Below the pieces are notes generated by a model that was not told where the DNA came from, made no database searches, and saw nothing but the letters and a program-made list of their open reading frames with translations. From Spirodela intermedia (taxonomy: Eukaryota > Streptophyta > Magnoliopsida > Alismatales > Araceae): a stretch of 64,000 nt of DNA. Below are positions 45,901 to 63,302 of this stretch, piece by piece (position 1 is the stretch's first letter; every line of letters begins with the position of its first letter). The stretch lies in NCBI GenBank assembly GCA_902729315.2, contig LR746279.1:597001-661000 (forward strand), read 5' to 3'. Both the position numbers and the translations under genes were made by a program.

Positions 45901-48900
45901 TGCAAAAAACTTGTATATATGGATGGAGCCTGGGCTTCCATGGCACCCAAGGTGTCACCGTGATACGATCCACTCAAAGCCAGAACCTGAGTTAGGTTAA
46001 AACGGATATATGGTTAATCAACCATGATACTCAAAACTTCCCGTTCCGTAAAATATCTAATTCACAAATGGATAACAGATTTACTTATTCATCAATCTTC
46101 TGGGACTTAGCTTGTGGTGACATGTAGAATTAAATATCTTGGATGAGAAAAAACTTATAATTATTCCTACAGAGTTCTTGTAAAATTCTATAACGCACTC
46201 AATTTTGATTTACGGCGGGGGGGGTGGGGGGGTGGTGAGGCGATAAATTTTCTGTCACGGTACATGCTTGCAACATTGCTCTTATGATATTGAAAGCGAC
46301 AACAATTTTTTAAACTTTTAAGCGGTACATGTCATAAGAGAACTTATTTCTCAATACATAATAAATTATTAATCATTAAATGAGCTAGGGATCTAGCCTT
46401 GGTTGCAAGGGCTTGAGAAGAACATGCACTATTGTTTCATCAATTGCCACGCCCAACTATTTCGCTGGTTCTCTTGACCACCCGAGGCATGGAAGCACAA
46501 TGAAGAACTAACTTGCATTAAAATCAGATATCTAAGCTTTTCTTCTTTTGGCTGTTATCCGGATCAAAGGCACTCAAATATTACTCCTCTTTCCATCAGC
46601 TAAAAAAAAAACATGAAATCAGGTATAATTGTACTCAACATAAAACACTGTACCCTGAAATCCATTTTTTTCCCCATACTATCATAAGCAGTTTCCATAT
46701 GAATACCATGGTCTAATGAGAATTTGCGAAATGCCATCTTAATTGCGATTTCAATGGCAGTGGATCCATTATCAGAAAAGTAAGCACGAGAAGCCCAACC
46801 TGCGAGAACAGTGTCCAAACAACAACAAGACCTTTTAGTCCAACACGACAAACATTCTAAAACTTGAGCTCACGAAATATGACTACTAAACAAGAAAAAG
46901 GGAGCAGAGAACGAAGTTGCATGTACTTGGCTACAGATGAACCTCGAAATGTTTAGATTGTTACTTTTTAAGGTTTCAAATCTATCACACGATTGCAACT
47001 GTAAATTAATGAAACATATAATAGAAAATCTGATGTTACGAACCAAACCTTAATGTCCATATAACCTTGCTCAGTATCTTATATTACATCAAGGGAACCC
47101 CATCACCCCGATTCTTGGTTTATTGTAACATAACATGAAATTGAGAAATCAGTGCATAAGCTCTCCACAATGTAATACTGCACAATGTATAGGAAGAATG
47201 TAATACCGCACAATTTATTGTAACAAAAATGATTAGCAAACAGAATGTCTGACCTTTTCCTACACCTCCAAGCATAAGCTCTGCACAATGTAATGCTGGT
47301 TCATAAGCGTTCTCAGGGAACATCACATGTCCAAATCTCGAAGTAGCATAACCCATATCTCTTGCAAGTTCAATCTGAAATTGACAAAAGCATAAGAAGA
47401 AAAAATTATAGCACTTCCCCAGCCACAGAATAATGAAGAATATAATAAAACAAAATTTGCGTGTGATCGTCAAATATGATCTTAAAACTGATTCGCACAA
47501 GGAGGAAATCAGCTTCACCCTATTTACCGTTAAACTATGATTGCATATGACCCAGCCTAATGTTGAAACTGTAGGTTTCCGTGGTGAAAGTCTATCCGAC
47601 AATAGTCCATGTAGGCATACATAACCAAATTTCACAAGTTAAGGTGACGGTATCAGTGTTCATATTCAGAAAAACTGAAACCCAACAACTGATCCATGGC
47701 CTTATGGCATAGTCTAGAAACCCAATGCCGAACCAAAAATGCATAGACTTGGAAGAACATCAAGAACATTGATTTTTCCGTATCTACTAAAAATCATATT
47801 TTTGGTAAAATGCATGTCAAAAGATTTTAAAAAACGATCCCCCTAGGAAGTAGATGAAAAGGATCCAAGAAAAACCATTACAAACACATGATTAATGTTA
47901 GTCATAGAATAGACCAATAACTTTGCAATAAACAATGTAAAATCATTAAAGAGAGTTTTATAAGGATGACCTGTAAAGTAGCATCTGGGCCTTGAGTCCA
48001 CCAACTAGCACATGCATCAAATTGGGGAATAATAAAATCGCAATTGTCAATCACCTAGTCACGACACCCACATAATAATAATAAAAAATAGTTAGATGCA
48101 ACATAAATATCAAGATCATACAAGGAAATAATTCAATGAATTTAAACTAATGCAAACACGTGTGTACAAGTATAAATATACGACAGACATTAAATATTAC
48201 TTTCTTTCTCGCTACTAAACTTTCTAACTTATTAGAGCTGACAGCTTGCTTCAAAAAATAGTATTATGAACAGAAAAAATTGACCCTATGTGATATGAAA
48301 TTTAACAAAATACATGTGGAAGAAAGAGAACGTTTTATACATTATCATCCCTTATAGCCGTAAAATTATTTATTGCTGCCAATTCAAGACCTTCCAGGAA
48401 CCAAGGAGAGTTTTTCAGAAAAATATGCTGAAAATACACGCACCTTATGTACAGAAAAATTCTCACCCAGGCGAGAATCTATTACAGTAACAGTCTCCGT
48501 GGGAACAAGTTTGTGCTGAGTGAATGGCCACCATAAAACTTCTCCAGCCTTTGCTCCTATATCATGTAATCTGCCTATTCTTTTCAAGTAAGCCGTATGC
48601 ATCAATTTCTGAAGGTAGATAAATACATTTCTACACTCAGAAAACCATCGTATCAGATCATCTGATGGATCGCGGGGAAAAGGTGGCATCACCAGCACAG
48701 GCACCCTGGATGAAAGAGTCAAATGTAAAAATCCTTCCAAATCATTAGGCATGGTAACTGCACAAACAAAAACCGTTCTTCCACAGGGTGGCGAATCTTG
48801 GACACAGAACAGGAACCGAAAAACAATGAACCAGCTTTATTAGGAAAAGATATGATCATTTTAAGGGTTAACACAGAAAAGCCAGCGGTAAGGAAGAGAA

Positions 48901-50986
48901 GAGAGGCAATCTAGGCATCAGTATTGCATAATACAATTCCCTAAGGGATAGGGAGGGGTGCCTGCATACATCACAAAGGAAGACGAGTAACCTTTGGTTT
49001 TGGGATAGTATTCTAAGTAAAAATATGGCAGATCGCGAAGAGTACAAACGGAAAAGAAAGAATATTATACTTTTGAAATACAATTAATACATCACCATAT
49101 TTACTCATACTTTACACCTCCAACCGAAAATTTGGGCATCCTTTACGGGCCCTAAACTTTTTTTACCACAATTCATTGAATAAAATTTCCGAATTCTCAG
49201 TCTGCACCGTCATTAATATTGACATAGTGCCATGTGTCATACGCTATCCACCCCAGAAACCTGCAGAAAGCTCATCCGCCATAGAATTAAATAAATAAAT
49301 AAAATTTGACGCTGCATTTGGGTTTTTCGATATAATGTCATAGGTGAAAGTATACTAATCCACTTTTAGTCAACTAACATTGATAATCCATGGAATAATT
49401 AGCATAGCCATTTAACTTTCAATGCCATGGCATGAAAAGAACACGAACACGTTATTGTCATTCAAACAGAAGTGTTTGCAAAAAAAAGGGGTTTAAAAAT
49501 ACAACATCATTCTAACTCACTCTCGACCCTGAATATAAATGAGACTTTCAATAAAACTGCGTAGTGTCAACAAGTTATGGAGCAAGGTTATTAGAAAGCT
49601 ACTACATAAATGATCTGAAACTAATGATAAGATTACAATCAACTATAAAGCCGTGAACAGATGAAAATCAGGCAGCTTACTTGTTTCTCAAGTAAGATAG
49701 CAATGCTGTTTCATTTGATAGGCCGTGATCCTCTAAAATGATAGCACTTATGTCATATCCTCTGAATTTTAAGGTCTCATATGACGATATAGTGCAGGAT
49801 ATGCCACCAAGACGGCCATCACCGACAAGAATGCCGGGCAATCTGAAAGGCCTGCGAGACAGCAAGAATAGGAATCAACTTTTATGGGTTGACAGTCAAC
49901 CATCAGATAAGGAAGCCTACCAGAGATAACTGATAAGAACATAAATATGATTCATCAAATTTATAGAAAGGGAGAAGGAATGGAGTTATGATCGATGAGC
50001 ATCTGAGCTTAATCTTTGAGTTGATACTTGTTTTCCGCTTCACAAATATACACTTTCATTGAATTAAAGTGATCAATCATGTAATTTAAATGAGTATGCA
50101 ATCAAAGAATCATTTGATCTTTTTTTACTAGCAATACTACTGGGAAACAAGAAAGAAGAAGACTAAATATTTATCCTGCTAGAAATTATGTTAATCTTCA
50201 ATGGAAGACAGCTTTCCACAGAATCCGCATTAACCTGTACAGATCGCACTGTAGAACACCGGAAGGACCTGGGCTTGCGACTCCTCCTGCAGTTTCTATA
50301 ACACACCAAAAATTATCCTTCCTTCCGGACCCTCCCCCTCTGAAAGTAGATGCCAAGCATTCCTTCAGAGACTGTAACAGAACTGCGTCCTCAACACCAG
50401 CATTCTCTCTCACTACAGCAAGGTGAGGCGAGATCGCCTCTTTCCATGCGTGCATTGTCTTGCAGAGCAACTCCGAATCCTTCCCTTCACAATCCACCCC
50501 ACTCAATATTCTCTCCTCGTAGAAACACACGTCCCTAAGACCAGCATTTCTCTCTCCTTCCACCCGCTCCACACCGGGCATCTCCACCGAAGCTGCGCCT
50601 GAGACTTTCAGAACATGGTTCGACGCGTATAACCCAATGGGCGACTCACTCCTCCAATTGAGGAAGAGCTCCGATACCTTGCGGTGGACGAACCTGGAGT
50701 CGGAGTCCCCGGGAAATCCGGTCTGAACAGGCTTCACATACAGAAACTGAGAGGGAGCCGGAGGAGCAGAGGATTGAGATTCGCACAGCACCGAGGCAGC
50801 TAACCCTGCGGAGACAAGCGTCTTCCCGACCCCCGTGTTGGCCCCCCAGATCATGTAGGTTGGGTGGGAGAGATCGACCTCGAGGCCATGAGATGACGGT
50901 GCAGAGGACATTGAGAAGGGGCGTCGCAAGACGAGACTGCAGAGGAAAGAACTCCGGCGGCCGCAGATGGAGGAGTTGACCAGCAT
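42531..50986 (-). CDS. BIO3-BIO1: Bifunctional dethiobiotin synthetase / DAPA aminotransferase (BIO3-BIO1)
   Basis: Fourteen exons: 50986-50235, 49851-49681, 48705-48444, 48054-47971, 47374-47254, 46799-46654, 45986-45892, 44724-44609, 44523-44377, 43922-43789, 43640-43509, 43404-43270, 43146-43034, 42735-42531; 870 residues. The fusion catalyses the two steps before biotin synthase: DAPA formation by the C-terminal half and ureido-ring closure by the N-terminal half, in mitochondria. A basic, Ser-rich presequence ([20 protein letters not shown]) precedes the BIO3 P-loop GANTGVGKT (residues 48-56). Also in BIO3: [23 protein letters not shown]. The BIO1 half has [46 protein letters not shown], the PLP aspartate in [11 protein letters not shown] and the PLP lysine in CYAKLLTGG, then [12 protein letters not shown]. 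Every intron is GT-AG except the one after 44377, where frame and homology demand a GA donor. Confidence 0.95.
42769..42906. repeat. Compound (GA)n/(CA)n microsatellite in last BIO3-BIO1 intron
   Basis: About 140 bp of imperfect GA with embedded CA units, ending in a pure (GA)n at 42868-42906. On the gene strand it is a long pyrimidine tract upstream of the final acceptor at 42736. Confidence 0.93.
43993..44345. repeat. Tandem duplication (period 172 bp) in BIO3-BIO1 intron
   Basis: GATCTCTGTGGATACAACA occurs at 43993 and 44165. It is followed in both by TTTACTGAAAGAT, GGGGAGTGTTCTTG, CAGTTTATCC, GCAGGTCAACAA and AATAGGAATTC. This lies in the same intron that has the GA donor. Confidence 0.92.
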
Positions 50987-51604
50987 CCTGCGGCAAAATC
51001 CCTAAACACAGAAGAGCCGACTCCCGCCGCCGCCACCGCCAGAGTTCAAATCTTCTCCAGCAGCTGGGGTGTGTGAATAAATCCGCCGGCCGGGGGGGCG
51101 GTCGTGGGCGGGGAGGATTTATATTTAACTCAATAAATGAAAAAACGTGTATTTAATTAATTAAGCAGGCTCATTTTTTTCTTTAATAACTTATCATGGG
51201 CCGGTTTCCGGATTGGATCCATTATCTATCGGGCTCAATCCGACTCGGCCCAGACGGACGCAAATGGAGATTCTTGTCCGTCGATACTGTAGATCAGGGT
51301 CCATTGATCGGACCGTCCATCCAAGACCTTCCTACGTCTGTATTTAAGATAAAAAAACAAAACTGTCGTTGGGGGCGCCCGAGAAGGTTCTCAACGGTTT
51401 CAGACGACGGCAAGCAGTAACCGAGGGGGCTGCGGCCACGTCATCGTCGTTTGGATCCGAGACCCGTACAGGACGATCCGCTTCCATGAAGGAGAAGTAA
51501 CCCCCCCCCCCCGCCCCCCAATCTTCATCGTCCTCTCCGACCGTCAACCACCCCGCCATTACCAGCACCGCCCAGTCTTGCAGAAACGCTGCCGGCGGTC
51601 ATCG
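50987..51604. promoter_or_regulatory. Divergent promoter BIO3-BIO1 / MAPKK
   Basis: 618 bp shared by two head-to-head genes. It contains an AT-rich stretch at 51118-51190, site II type motifs at 51197 and 51248, and a C-run at 51501-51513. No gene. Confidence 0.6.
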
Positions 51605-52675
51605 ATGAGGCCCGCTGCCGCTCCGGCGAGGCCGAGCGGCCGGCAGCAGGAGAGCCAGCAGCGCCCGCAAGAGAACCAGGAGCGACAGCGGCAAGCGCCT
51701 CCGCTGACGACGCTCCGTCCTCGCCGGAGAACGGAGCTGTCCCTCCCCCTCCCAAATCGATCGCCTTCCATGGCCGTCCCTCTCCCTCTTCCTCGGCCTT
51801 CGTCGGCGCCGGCGTTGTCCTCATCCTCGGGTCAGTCCCCCGAGCTCGCCGACCTCGAGCGGATCCGCCGCATCGGCAGCGGCACCGGTGGCACAGTCTG
51901 GATGGTACGGCACCGCCCCACGGGACGCATCTACGCGCTGAAGGTCGTCTACGGCTACCACGACGACGACGTTCGCCGCCAGATCTGCCGTGAGATCGAG
52001 ATCCTCCGCACCGCCGATAATCCCTTCGTGGTCCGCTGCCACGGCATGTTCGATCACGCCGGCGACATCCAGATCCTGCTCGAGTATATGGACGGCGGAT
52101 CCCTAGAAGGTCGCCGGATATCAACGGAGGCCTTCCTCGCAGAGATCTCCCGGCAGATTCTCCTCGGCCTCGCTTACCTCCACCGCCAGAAGATCGTCCA
52201 CCGCGACATCAAGCCGTCCAATCTCCTGATCAACGCCTCCAGAGAGGTCAAGATCGCCGACTTCGGAGTGTCCCGGATCCTCTCCCAGACGATGGATCCC
52301 TGCAATTCCTCCGTCGGCACCATCGCCTACATGAGCCCCGAAAGGATCAACACAGATACCAATCACGGCAAGTACGACGGCTACGCGGCCGATATCTGGA
52401 GCTTCGGCCTGAGCATCCTCGAATTCTACCTCGGGAGGCTTCCCTTCCCGGAGACCGCCGGCAAGCAGGGCGATTGGGCTACGCTTATGTGCGCCATCTG
52501 TTATTCCGATCCCCCGACGGCGCCGCCGACCGCCTCCGTGGAGTTCCGCAACTTTATCTCGTGTTGTTTGCAGAAGGAGCCCGCAAAGAGGCTCACAGCG
52601 GCGCAGCTTCTCCAGCACCCGTTCATCACTAGGGCGAACGTTAATCCCCCCCTCCATCGTCCTCCCCTCTTCTGA
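51605..52675 (+). CDS. MAP kinase kinase, group C (MKK4/MKK5 type)
   Basis: Single exon, 356 residues, as usual for group C plant MAPKKs. These dual-specificity kinases activate MPK3/MPK6 in immunity and stomatal development. The N-terminal MAPK docking site is [16 protein letters not shown] followed by AVPLPLP. The kinase domain has GSGTGGTVW, the lysine in [22 protein letters not shown], the activation loop [20 protein letters not shown] with the plant S/T-x5-S/T spacing, and [20 protein letters not shown]. The start is ATG 51605; translation from an upstream TTG is not supported. GC content at third positions is extreme. Confidence 0.96.
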   Translation: MRPAAAPARPSGRQQESQQRPQENQERQRQAPPLTTLRPRRRTELSLPLPNRSPSMAVPLPLPRPSSAPALSSSSGQSPELADLERIRRIGSGTGGTVWMVRHRPTGRIYALKVVYGYHDDDVRRQICREIEILRTADNPFVVRCHGMFDHAGDIQILLEYMDGGSLEGRRISTEAFLAEISRQILLGLAYLHRQKIVHRDIKPSNLLINASREVKIADFGVSRILSQTMDPCNSSVGTIAYMSPERINTDTNHGKYDGYAADIWSFGLSILEFYLGRLPFPETAGKQGDWATLMCAICYSDPPTAPPTASVEFRNFISCCLQKEPAKRLTAAQLLQHPFITRANVNPPLHRPPLF

Positions 52676-52868
52676 TCTCCCTCCCTCCTCTCCCTCTGTG
52701 AAAATCTGACCACGGGCAGGCAGAAGAATTTTGTGATTCCCCGTGGAGCTTTCACCTTTTTCTTCGTATTTTTCCTCCATTGGGAAATCTCCTCCTCTCC
52801 TCCACCATCGGAGGAGCCCTGGCAGCTCATATGATACATTTCTCCCACTACCTTTCAGGCGAAGAAAA

Positions 52869-52908
<40 letters not shown>

Positions 52909-53157
52909 TAGACGGCGCATTGTTGCTTCTGTCGGAAAAAAGGTCAACTTTTTTTAATCCTCCTTTAAAGCTGCAATATTCGCGCTGGTGAAGAACTCAA
53001 CACACCACCATGGCTACATCACAGAACATCTGACTATTTACAGCAGAAGAGGAAGAAGAGGCAGAAGAAGAAAGCAGCCAATGAGGAGGTCGCACTCGGC
53101 CATCGACGGAATGAAGGTCGACGGCGGACGACCTGTCGATACCATGCTTGGAAAAGA
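52676..53157. other. Convergent spacer MAPKK / esterase
   Basis: 3' flanks of both genes, with a (CT)n run at 52870-52905 and a poly-T tract near 52949. No gene. Confidence 0.65.
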
Positions 53158-53458
53158 TCAGACGAGGAAGTTGTCGATCATGTGGGAGACAACGTCCGCG
53201 CCGTCGGAGTTCATCCAGTAGCTCTTGACCTGGTGGGGAAAAAGGATACCCTAATGACGTGATAATCAACGGGGCTCGAAGAAGAGAATCGATCAAAGTC
53301 AACGGAGCAGGAGGCGTCGGCGTTGACCTGGATGGTGGTGTGGGCGATGTATCTCTGCGTACTCTCTTTGAAGCTCACGTCGATCCGCTCCCATGGCACT
53401 TGCGAGAGGCCTCTGATCATCTCCTCTGCGATACAGCAGTCCACACACAAAGGGAGAG

Positions 53459-53498
<40 letters not shown>

Positions 53499-56400
53499 GA
53501 ATTCACCCATAACGTGGAGCAGGAAATCTACCCATATTATAGGACTAAAAATGCGAGAAGTAGTAAGATTATCTACATGTTCCAACTGACGTCACATACT
53601 CACAAAAAGAAAGAGAGGGAGAGAATAAGAGAGAAGAGAGAGAAAGTGATGGAGATGAGAGAGGGGGAGAAAGAAGGCCGATTCATCTAATCCAAATGGA
53701 GGAAATAAAGATTAAATGGCATCAAATTCCTCGCAAAAGTCAATCCAACAAACCTTCCAGGTCAACCCTTTGAAACGTTCCAGCTGGTGAAGGTTCTCCC
53801 TGGTCTCCAGCTGTCACATCTCCCCTACCCACAAAGACGATATGAGGATACCTCTCATCGCTCGCAAGAAGGTGAGGCTGCAGAATCATGAACATCTTTA
53901 TTTCCCACAATTAATCTGAGTAGAAAAAAATAATATATATATATACATTTTTTCTAAAAAAAGAAAAAAAACTCACATCGGGGAGCTCATGCTGCCTGCG
54001 GATTGATGACGTCCTCCAACCCACCATATCTAAGTTTATTCATTAAGTCAAACATAATACGGAGGGGATGATCTGATCTGATTTGGAAAATTACATCATA
54101 AAACCCTGGAAGAGGATACGGTCAAAGTTGGCATTGGCATAGGCGACACAGCGTTTGAAGGAGGTCAGCGCTGACCTGGTGAGAGGAAGAAAAATTGACC
54201 AGTGGAACATAAGAACAGATCCCATTAGAACCCTAAAGAAAAAGTCAACCCGGCAATGGAAATTTCCTAAAATGGAAACCCCCATCGGCGGAACTTTCAT
54301 ATAAACAAGATTTATGACATATTATTTTAAAATCACACCTGAATTTGATGTCTTCGCCATCACGAACCATTCGAAGGAGCAGAGGGGGCTTCCCGCCGTC
54401 ATCATCGGTGAGAAAAAGATGCTTTCCGGTCCTCCCTACTATCAGATGGGCAGCCTGGGAAGCACCTCGCTCCAAGAAAGGAAGACCACCGAGAAAGGGA
54501 AGCTGAAAATAGCAATAGAGATGGCTTATTCTCAGAAGAAGGGTCGGAACTCGGAATGCCAAAACAAGGGTCAACGGGCTCATTCTATCTCTATCCAAGC
54601 ATGTTGACTTCACAAGGCACTTTCTTAAACAAACGGGCATTGGAATCGCATGAAAGGAAAAAAGTCAATAAGAGACTCTTGCTTCCCTGTTCGTGCCCCT
54701 CTTGAAGGAAAAAGTCAGCTCTCTAGATCTCAGGAGAGCATTTATGGAGAAGAATGGACATTGAGTTGAATGGAAGAAAAAAGCCAATGAAACAAGACTC
54801 TAGATGTCATAAGACTCTTTCTAAAAAGCACAGGCGATTGACTTGAATGAAAGGGGAAAAAAAAAAAGTCAACAAAAAGCTCCCATTCAACTGTTTGGGC
54901 CCGCATAAATGAAAAAAAAAAAAGTAAATGAGACAAGAGTCATGTCCTTGTTCTCGGCTCCACACAGGACTCTTGATTTTCCTAAGAATTATCCTAGAAA
55001 AAATAGACATCTAGATGGCGAGAAAGAGAAAACTCTCGTTTACCAGCTCATGTTCACATGGAATGAAAAAGTCAACGAAACAAGAGACGCGTCTGAGTTC
55101 TTATATTGATTTCCGCACAAGAGTATTAACTTCATCAGACTTGTTCTAAAAAAAAGAGATAGACATCTGAATTGCATGAAGTAAAAAGAAATAAAATAAA
55201 AAAACAGAAAAATCAAACAAGACCGTAGATTCCAAAAGGTTTTTCATTCAAAATATTGGCATATGAATTACTAGAAGAAGAAAAAATCATTTAAAAAAAA
55301 CAGAAAAAAAATCTTGTTTACCTGTTTGTGCCCTCTTGAACCGAGATGTGGCGTAGCAAATGTTATGAAGTTTGCCGGCTCCAATCCGGCCACTCTACCT
55401 CCTGGATACTCGTCTTCTGCCGAAGAACTCCCTTCACCACTCGACGATTCTTCTGGAGATCCAGGCTCGTAAAGCCTACCGACAGCATATCTAGCAATCA
55501 GCCCACCCAAGGAGTGAGCGACAAAGGAGATCCTCTGTACCCCTGGTCTCCGCTTTACAACTGAAAGCACCTACGCAAGAGAATATCTGTGAATCTCTCG
55601 CCAAGATCAATCAGCAAAGCATCATATTCAAAGAGAACCACGAAGATTTATCTGCTTCATGCAGTTACCTCTTTGGCTAACCTCTCCCCCATCATATCCA
55701 CGCCATCAAATGTCAGAATTGAATAATTGCTTTGGCTGCCTGCTTCAAAAGCCATGTCAGGGTTGAATAATTGCTTTGATCGTTGTGCATGAATGAAATT
55801 TCTGCCCTGCTACGCTGACCTGTGTTTTTTTTAAAATAGATGGGACTGAAGGGATCTGGAACAGCTAATGCAGGATATGGAAGAGAAATAACAGGATCTA
55901 GTTCTGATAATATGCAGGTTCAAGGAAAGTCAAACCACAGAGTGGGGAGAGGAGAGGAGAAAGAAAAACTCACGATACACTGTTACTTTGCCCGGAAGTT
56001 TCTTGACAAACTGCTCTGCAGCATACTTCCAATCCTCTGCACTGAGACCCACAAAAAAAAAAAAAAAAAGGAACCGTGAATCAAATTCATGAATGTGAAG
56101 CGCATGGTTCGATGAGTGTAGTCCAATAACTTACGAGAACCTTTTGAGAAAGCATAAACTGAAAGTCTGCTCTAGAAGGAGCTGGACGTAGCCAAGAAAT
56201 CAGGGAAACAGAAAAAAAAAACAAGTTTCTGAAGACCTGGAGTCATCATCCATCACACCTGTGTCGCCCATTCTCAAATTCAACTCATGGATGATGCCCC
56301 AACAAGACGGTTGAATGTTTCAGAAAACCCAGAAGGATTGGAGTAATTAGTAACATCTTTCTAAGAACATAGGAAGCCATTAGCGCATCCTTCTGGTGCA

Positions 56401-57638
56401 TCTCCTCCAAATCATTACATAAATACGGCCTTGGTATAAATCCAGATCTTCTTGAATGCTAACCCTCATCATCCATCACACCTGGGTCCCCCATTCTCGA
56501 AGTCAATCCGAGGTGGATAGGAATATATAAGGTAGTCGAATTTCTCCTTCAACTCCTCCAGAGCGAGAGAACGAAGTGGGCTGTGGTGATGTCAGAATTT
56601 GCACCTATTTGTATCTATTTAGTGATCAGTCCGCTAGTTTCTTTGATGCTCCAACAAGACGGTGGAATGTTTCAGAAAACCCAGAAGGATTGGAGTAGTT
56701 TGTAACATCTTTCTAAGAACTTAGGAAACCATTAGCACATCCTTCTGGTGCATCTCCTCCAAATCATTACATAAATACGGCCTTGGTATAAATCAAGATC
56801 TTATTGAATGCTAACCCTGATCAAGCGTCCAATCCTAGTGCACCTGAGAAAAATTAGTTCTCTGTTTTTTTTAGCAACAATGGCAGTAGAAGGGAAATTT
56901 ATTCACAGAGAAAAAGTCTACTCCGTGATGATCAGTGAAAATGTGGAGGACTTTTTCCACATCCCATTTGGCTAATCAACGATGGTCAACGCATCACCAT
57001 CAAGCCAGAGGTTTTCGTTTGAAAGTGATCATCAGTACAGGACTGTCACTGAACATCTTGGTCTAATTTTAGCGGTCTCATTGCTATAATCTTAGACAGT
57101 TTTTTTTTTTTTTTTTTTGCATAATTTTTTTGGGTTCTGGGTGAAGATGCCGCGGCGCTCCTTGGAATTGAGCCTGATTTTGCGCAGATGTCACCATGAG
57201 ACGATGATTGTTTTCAAAGAGAAAGGGAAACCGAAGAGAAGGGATACGAATAATCTCGATGATCTCGCGAGAGCACTGAACGAATGTAGGGGTTGAATAC
57301 CTGCCAACTATGCCGTTGACCATCACCACCAGATGCTCGGGGAATTCTTCCGGCTGAGAAGAGGCCGTTGGCGAACCCCAAATCTCCACTCCATCATCAA
57401 GGTGCTCCATCTGCAGCTTCTGGGCCTTCGTTACCGAATCTCTAAAGGATCCCATCAGCCGCACGAAGACGGCCTTCCCGCCGGCGCGACCACCCTCCGA
57501 CATCAACCCCAGAACAAAACTCGACTTCCCCCGAGACAATCTGCAGCCCATTCCTCTCCAACCGTGATGAACCCGGCAATGGCCGCCGATCGCAAACCCC
57601 CAACGCACCGTACTCACCGGCGTCACCGCGGTCACCAT
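53158..57638 (-). CDS. DUF676 (ROG1-like) putative serine esterase/lipase
   Basis: Ten exons: 57638-57301, 56041-55974, 55739-55669, 55570-55322, 54502-54339, 54175-54120, 54029-53977, 53877-53754, 53425-53328, 53229-53158; 430 residues. It is an alpha/beta hydrolase of the DUF676 family, likely acting on lipid esters; the substrate is not known. Landmarks: EHLVVMVNGIVGS with the oxyanion-type strand, EDWKYAAEQFVKKLPGKV, LTFDGVDMMGERLAKE, the nucleophile elbow SFVAHSLGGLIARYAVG (Ser in HSLGG), FATPHLGSRG, GKHLFLTDDDGGKPPLL, MVGWRTSSIRRQHELPD, and the end SHMIDNFLV. A Ser/Glu-rich insertion (SPEESSSGEGSSSAEDE) follows the elbow. The N-terminal 90 residues are poorly conserved and may be a targeting sequence. 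ATG 57638 lies in GCCATGGTG. Introns 1 and 4 are large; intron 6 looks U12-type. Confidence 0.93.
54030..54119 (-). other. Probable U12-type (minor spliceosome) intron
   Basis: The 90-nt intron begins GTATCCTCTT, matching the U12 5' splice consensus RTATCCTTT at eight of nine positions. It has a CTTAAT branch-like motif about 13 nt before the CTTAG acceptor, as expected for U12 introns. Frame across the junction gives YANANFDHMVGWRTSS, as in the family. Confidence 0.75.
54600..55240. repeat. Diverged A-rich tandem repeats in esterase intron 4
   Basis: Related units of very roughly 100-130 bp recur, each containing a GAATGAAA/GAATGGAA-like segment, A-runs, AAGTCAAC/AAGCCAA, and AACAAGA(GTC/CTC). 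Copies are seen near 54655, 54770, 54850, 54935 and 55065. They are not coding. Confidence 0.6.
56243..56820. repeat. Direct duplication (about 175-bp unit, 351 bp apart) in esterase intron 1
   Basis: 56293-56469 and 56644-56820 share GTTTCAGAAAACCCAGAAGG, CTTCTGGTGCATCTCCTCC and ATAAATACGGCCTTGGTATA with few differences. A second pair, CATCATCCATCACACCTG, occurs at about 56245 and 56467. Confidence 0.93.
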
Positions 57639-59022
57639 GGCTGAATTATAGAGGGTGATGGCAGCCAGCGACTCCGCCGGTTGACCCGAAAACCAACGAA
57701 CCAGATAGCCAAGCCCGGAGGAAGAGAGAAGGAAGGAATTCGCCACAAACTAGCCCGACCCAGAGCCGCCGCGGAGATCCTACTGAAAAGACGGCAGATA
57801 AACAGGCAGAAAGTTAGAGAGATCCCCCCCCCCCCTCCTCCTCCTCCTCTTCTTCTCTCTCTCTCCCTCCCCGTCACTTTCGCTTTGACTTGTTGGTAGA
57901 TGGGAAGGGGGAAGAAGAGCTCCAAAACACAGGGCGCTGTGGACCGTGTCTGATTCTGGAAGGGGGACTCCCGGCCGCCTTTTGAACAAAACACGAGGCC
58001 GCCGTTTTCTACCTGCCGTGGCAGATGGAACCCGTCGCCCAGTCTGATGACCTCTCCCCGCCGCCGTCGGCTACGGGCCGACGGAGGGCGGGACCACCAC
58101 TCCGCTGATATTTTCTGCCTGGTCGAGTGTTCAAACGGTGAATACAAAACATTTTCGTTATTTTCCGAAAATTAAAAAATCCGAAAAAGGTTAGGCATAA
58201 CTGTAAATATAACACGTGACGGGGTTCACACGAAAATGGGCCCAATCCATGCTATCATTGGGTCAGGCCCAAAAAGGATTATGTACATGGGCCCATTGGT
58301 TATGTGGGCTCTCATAGTCTCTACGGGTGAGAAAGCTAGCCAACAGAGCTGAATTTGAGGCCCAACATGTAAAATGGGCTGGGCTTTGCGCTCTGCAGAC
58401 CCAACGAAGAGAGAGGTGGTGGGTTGGCGGACATATAGCCGCGGTAACTGTTGTTTGTTTTGGGTCTTCTGACGCCAGTTTCTTTTTTGACTCAAATTCA
58501 GGTCCATATTTTAAACGGTATGTGGGCTTTCAGGCCCATTACACTTCCAACTATCAACTACCGGTTTCTAATGGGCCTTACCAAGGCCCACAGCCAATGC
58601 CTCTAAGCATCAGTAAAAGCTTTCTTCCGGAAAAAAATTCTGCCATTAATACAAACTGTCTAATGTTTGTATATATACCTAAAATAAGGTTAATTAAGTA
58701 AAATATATATTTACAGGGGTTTAAAATACTAATTAAATTTATAGGGATAATTAAATCTTATTTACTTCAGAAATACAGTTCGAGGAGGTGAGGATATTTA
58801 TAATTATGTTAGTGGTATTTTAGAAATAAAACTGTTTTGTGCCTTTTATATTCAAACCAGACATTTGAGGGTTTTTGGTTCAACTATTTGTGAAGCTGGA
58901 GTATAAAAGGAGAGAGGAAATAAGTAAGGCAGAGCCTTCTAACAGTGGTCTGTGTGGTCTGTTCTCCCCTTCTCCAAGCAAGCGGTTTCTAGGGCGGAAG
59001 CGGAGCCAAAGGCCTCCTCACC
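57639..59022. promoter_or_regulatory. Divergent promoter esterase / RPT2
   Basis: No gene. The left half is the esterase leader with a C-run at 57825-57834. A dense site II cluster (GGGCCCA, TGGGCC, GGCCCA) covers about 58236-58600. Site II elements are common in promoters of constitutively expressed plant genes such as proteasome subunits. The region 58680-58760 is AT-rich. Confidence 0.65.

Positions 59023-63302
<4,280 letters not shown>

Noticed and set aside
52121..52780. Long antisense frame opposite the MAPKK
   Set aside because: A shadow of the GC3-rich kinase gene with no recognisable protein.
57639..57746. N-terminal extension of the esterase from an upstream GTG
   Set aside because: GTG is not a normal plant start; ATG 57638 has a good context and sits in the same frame.
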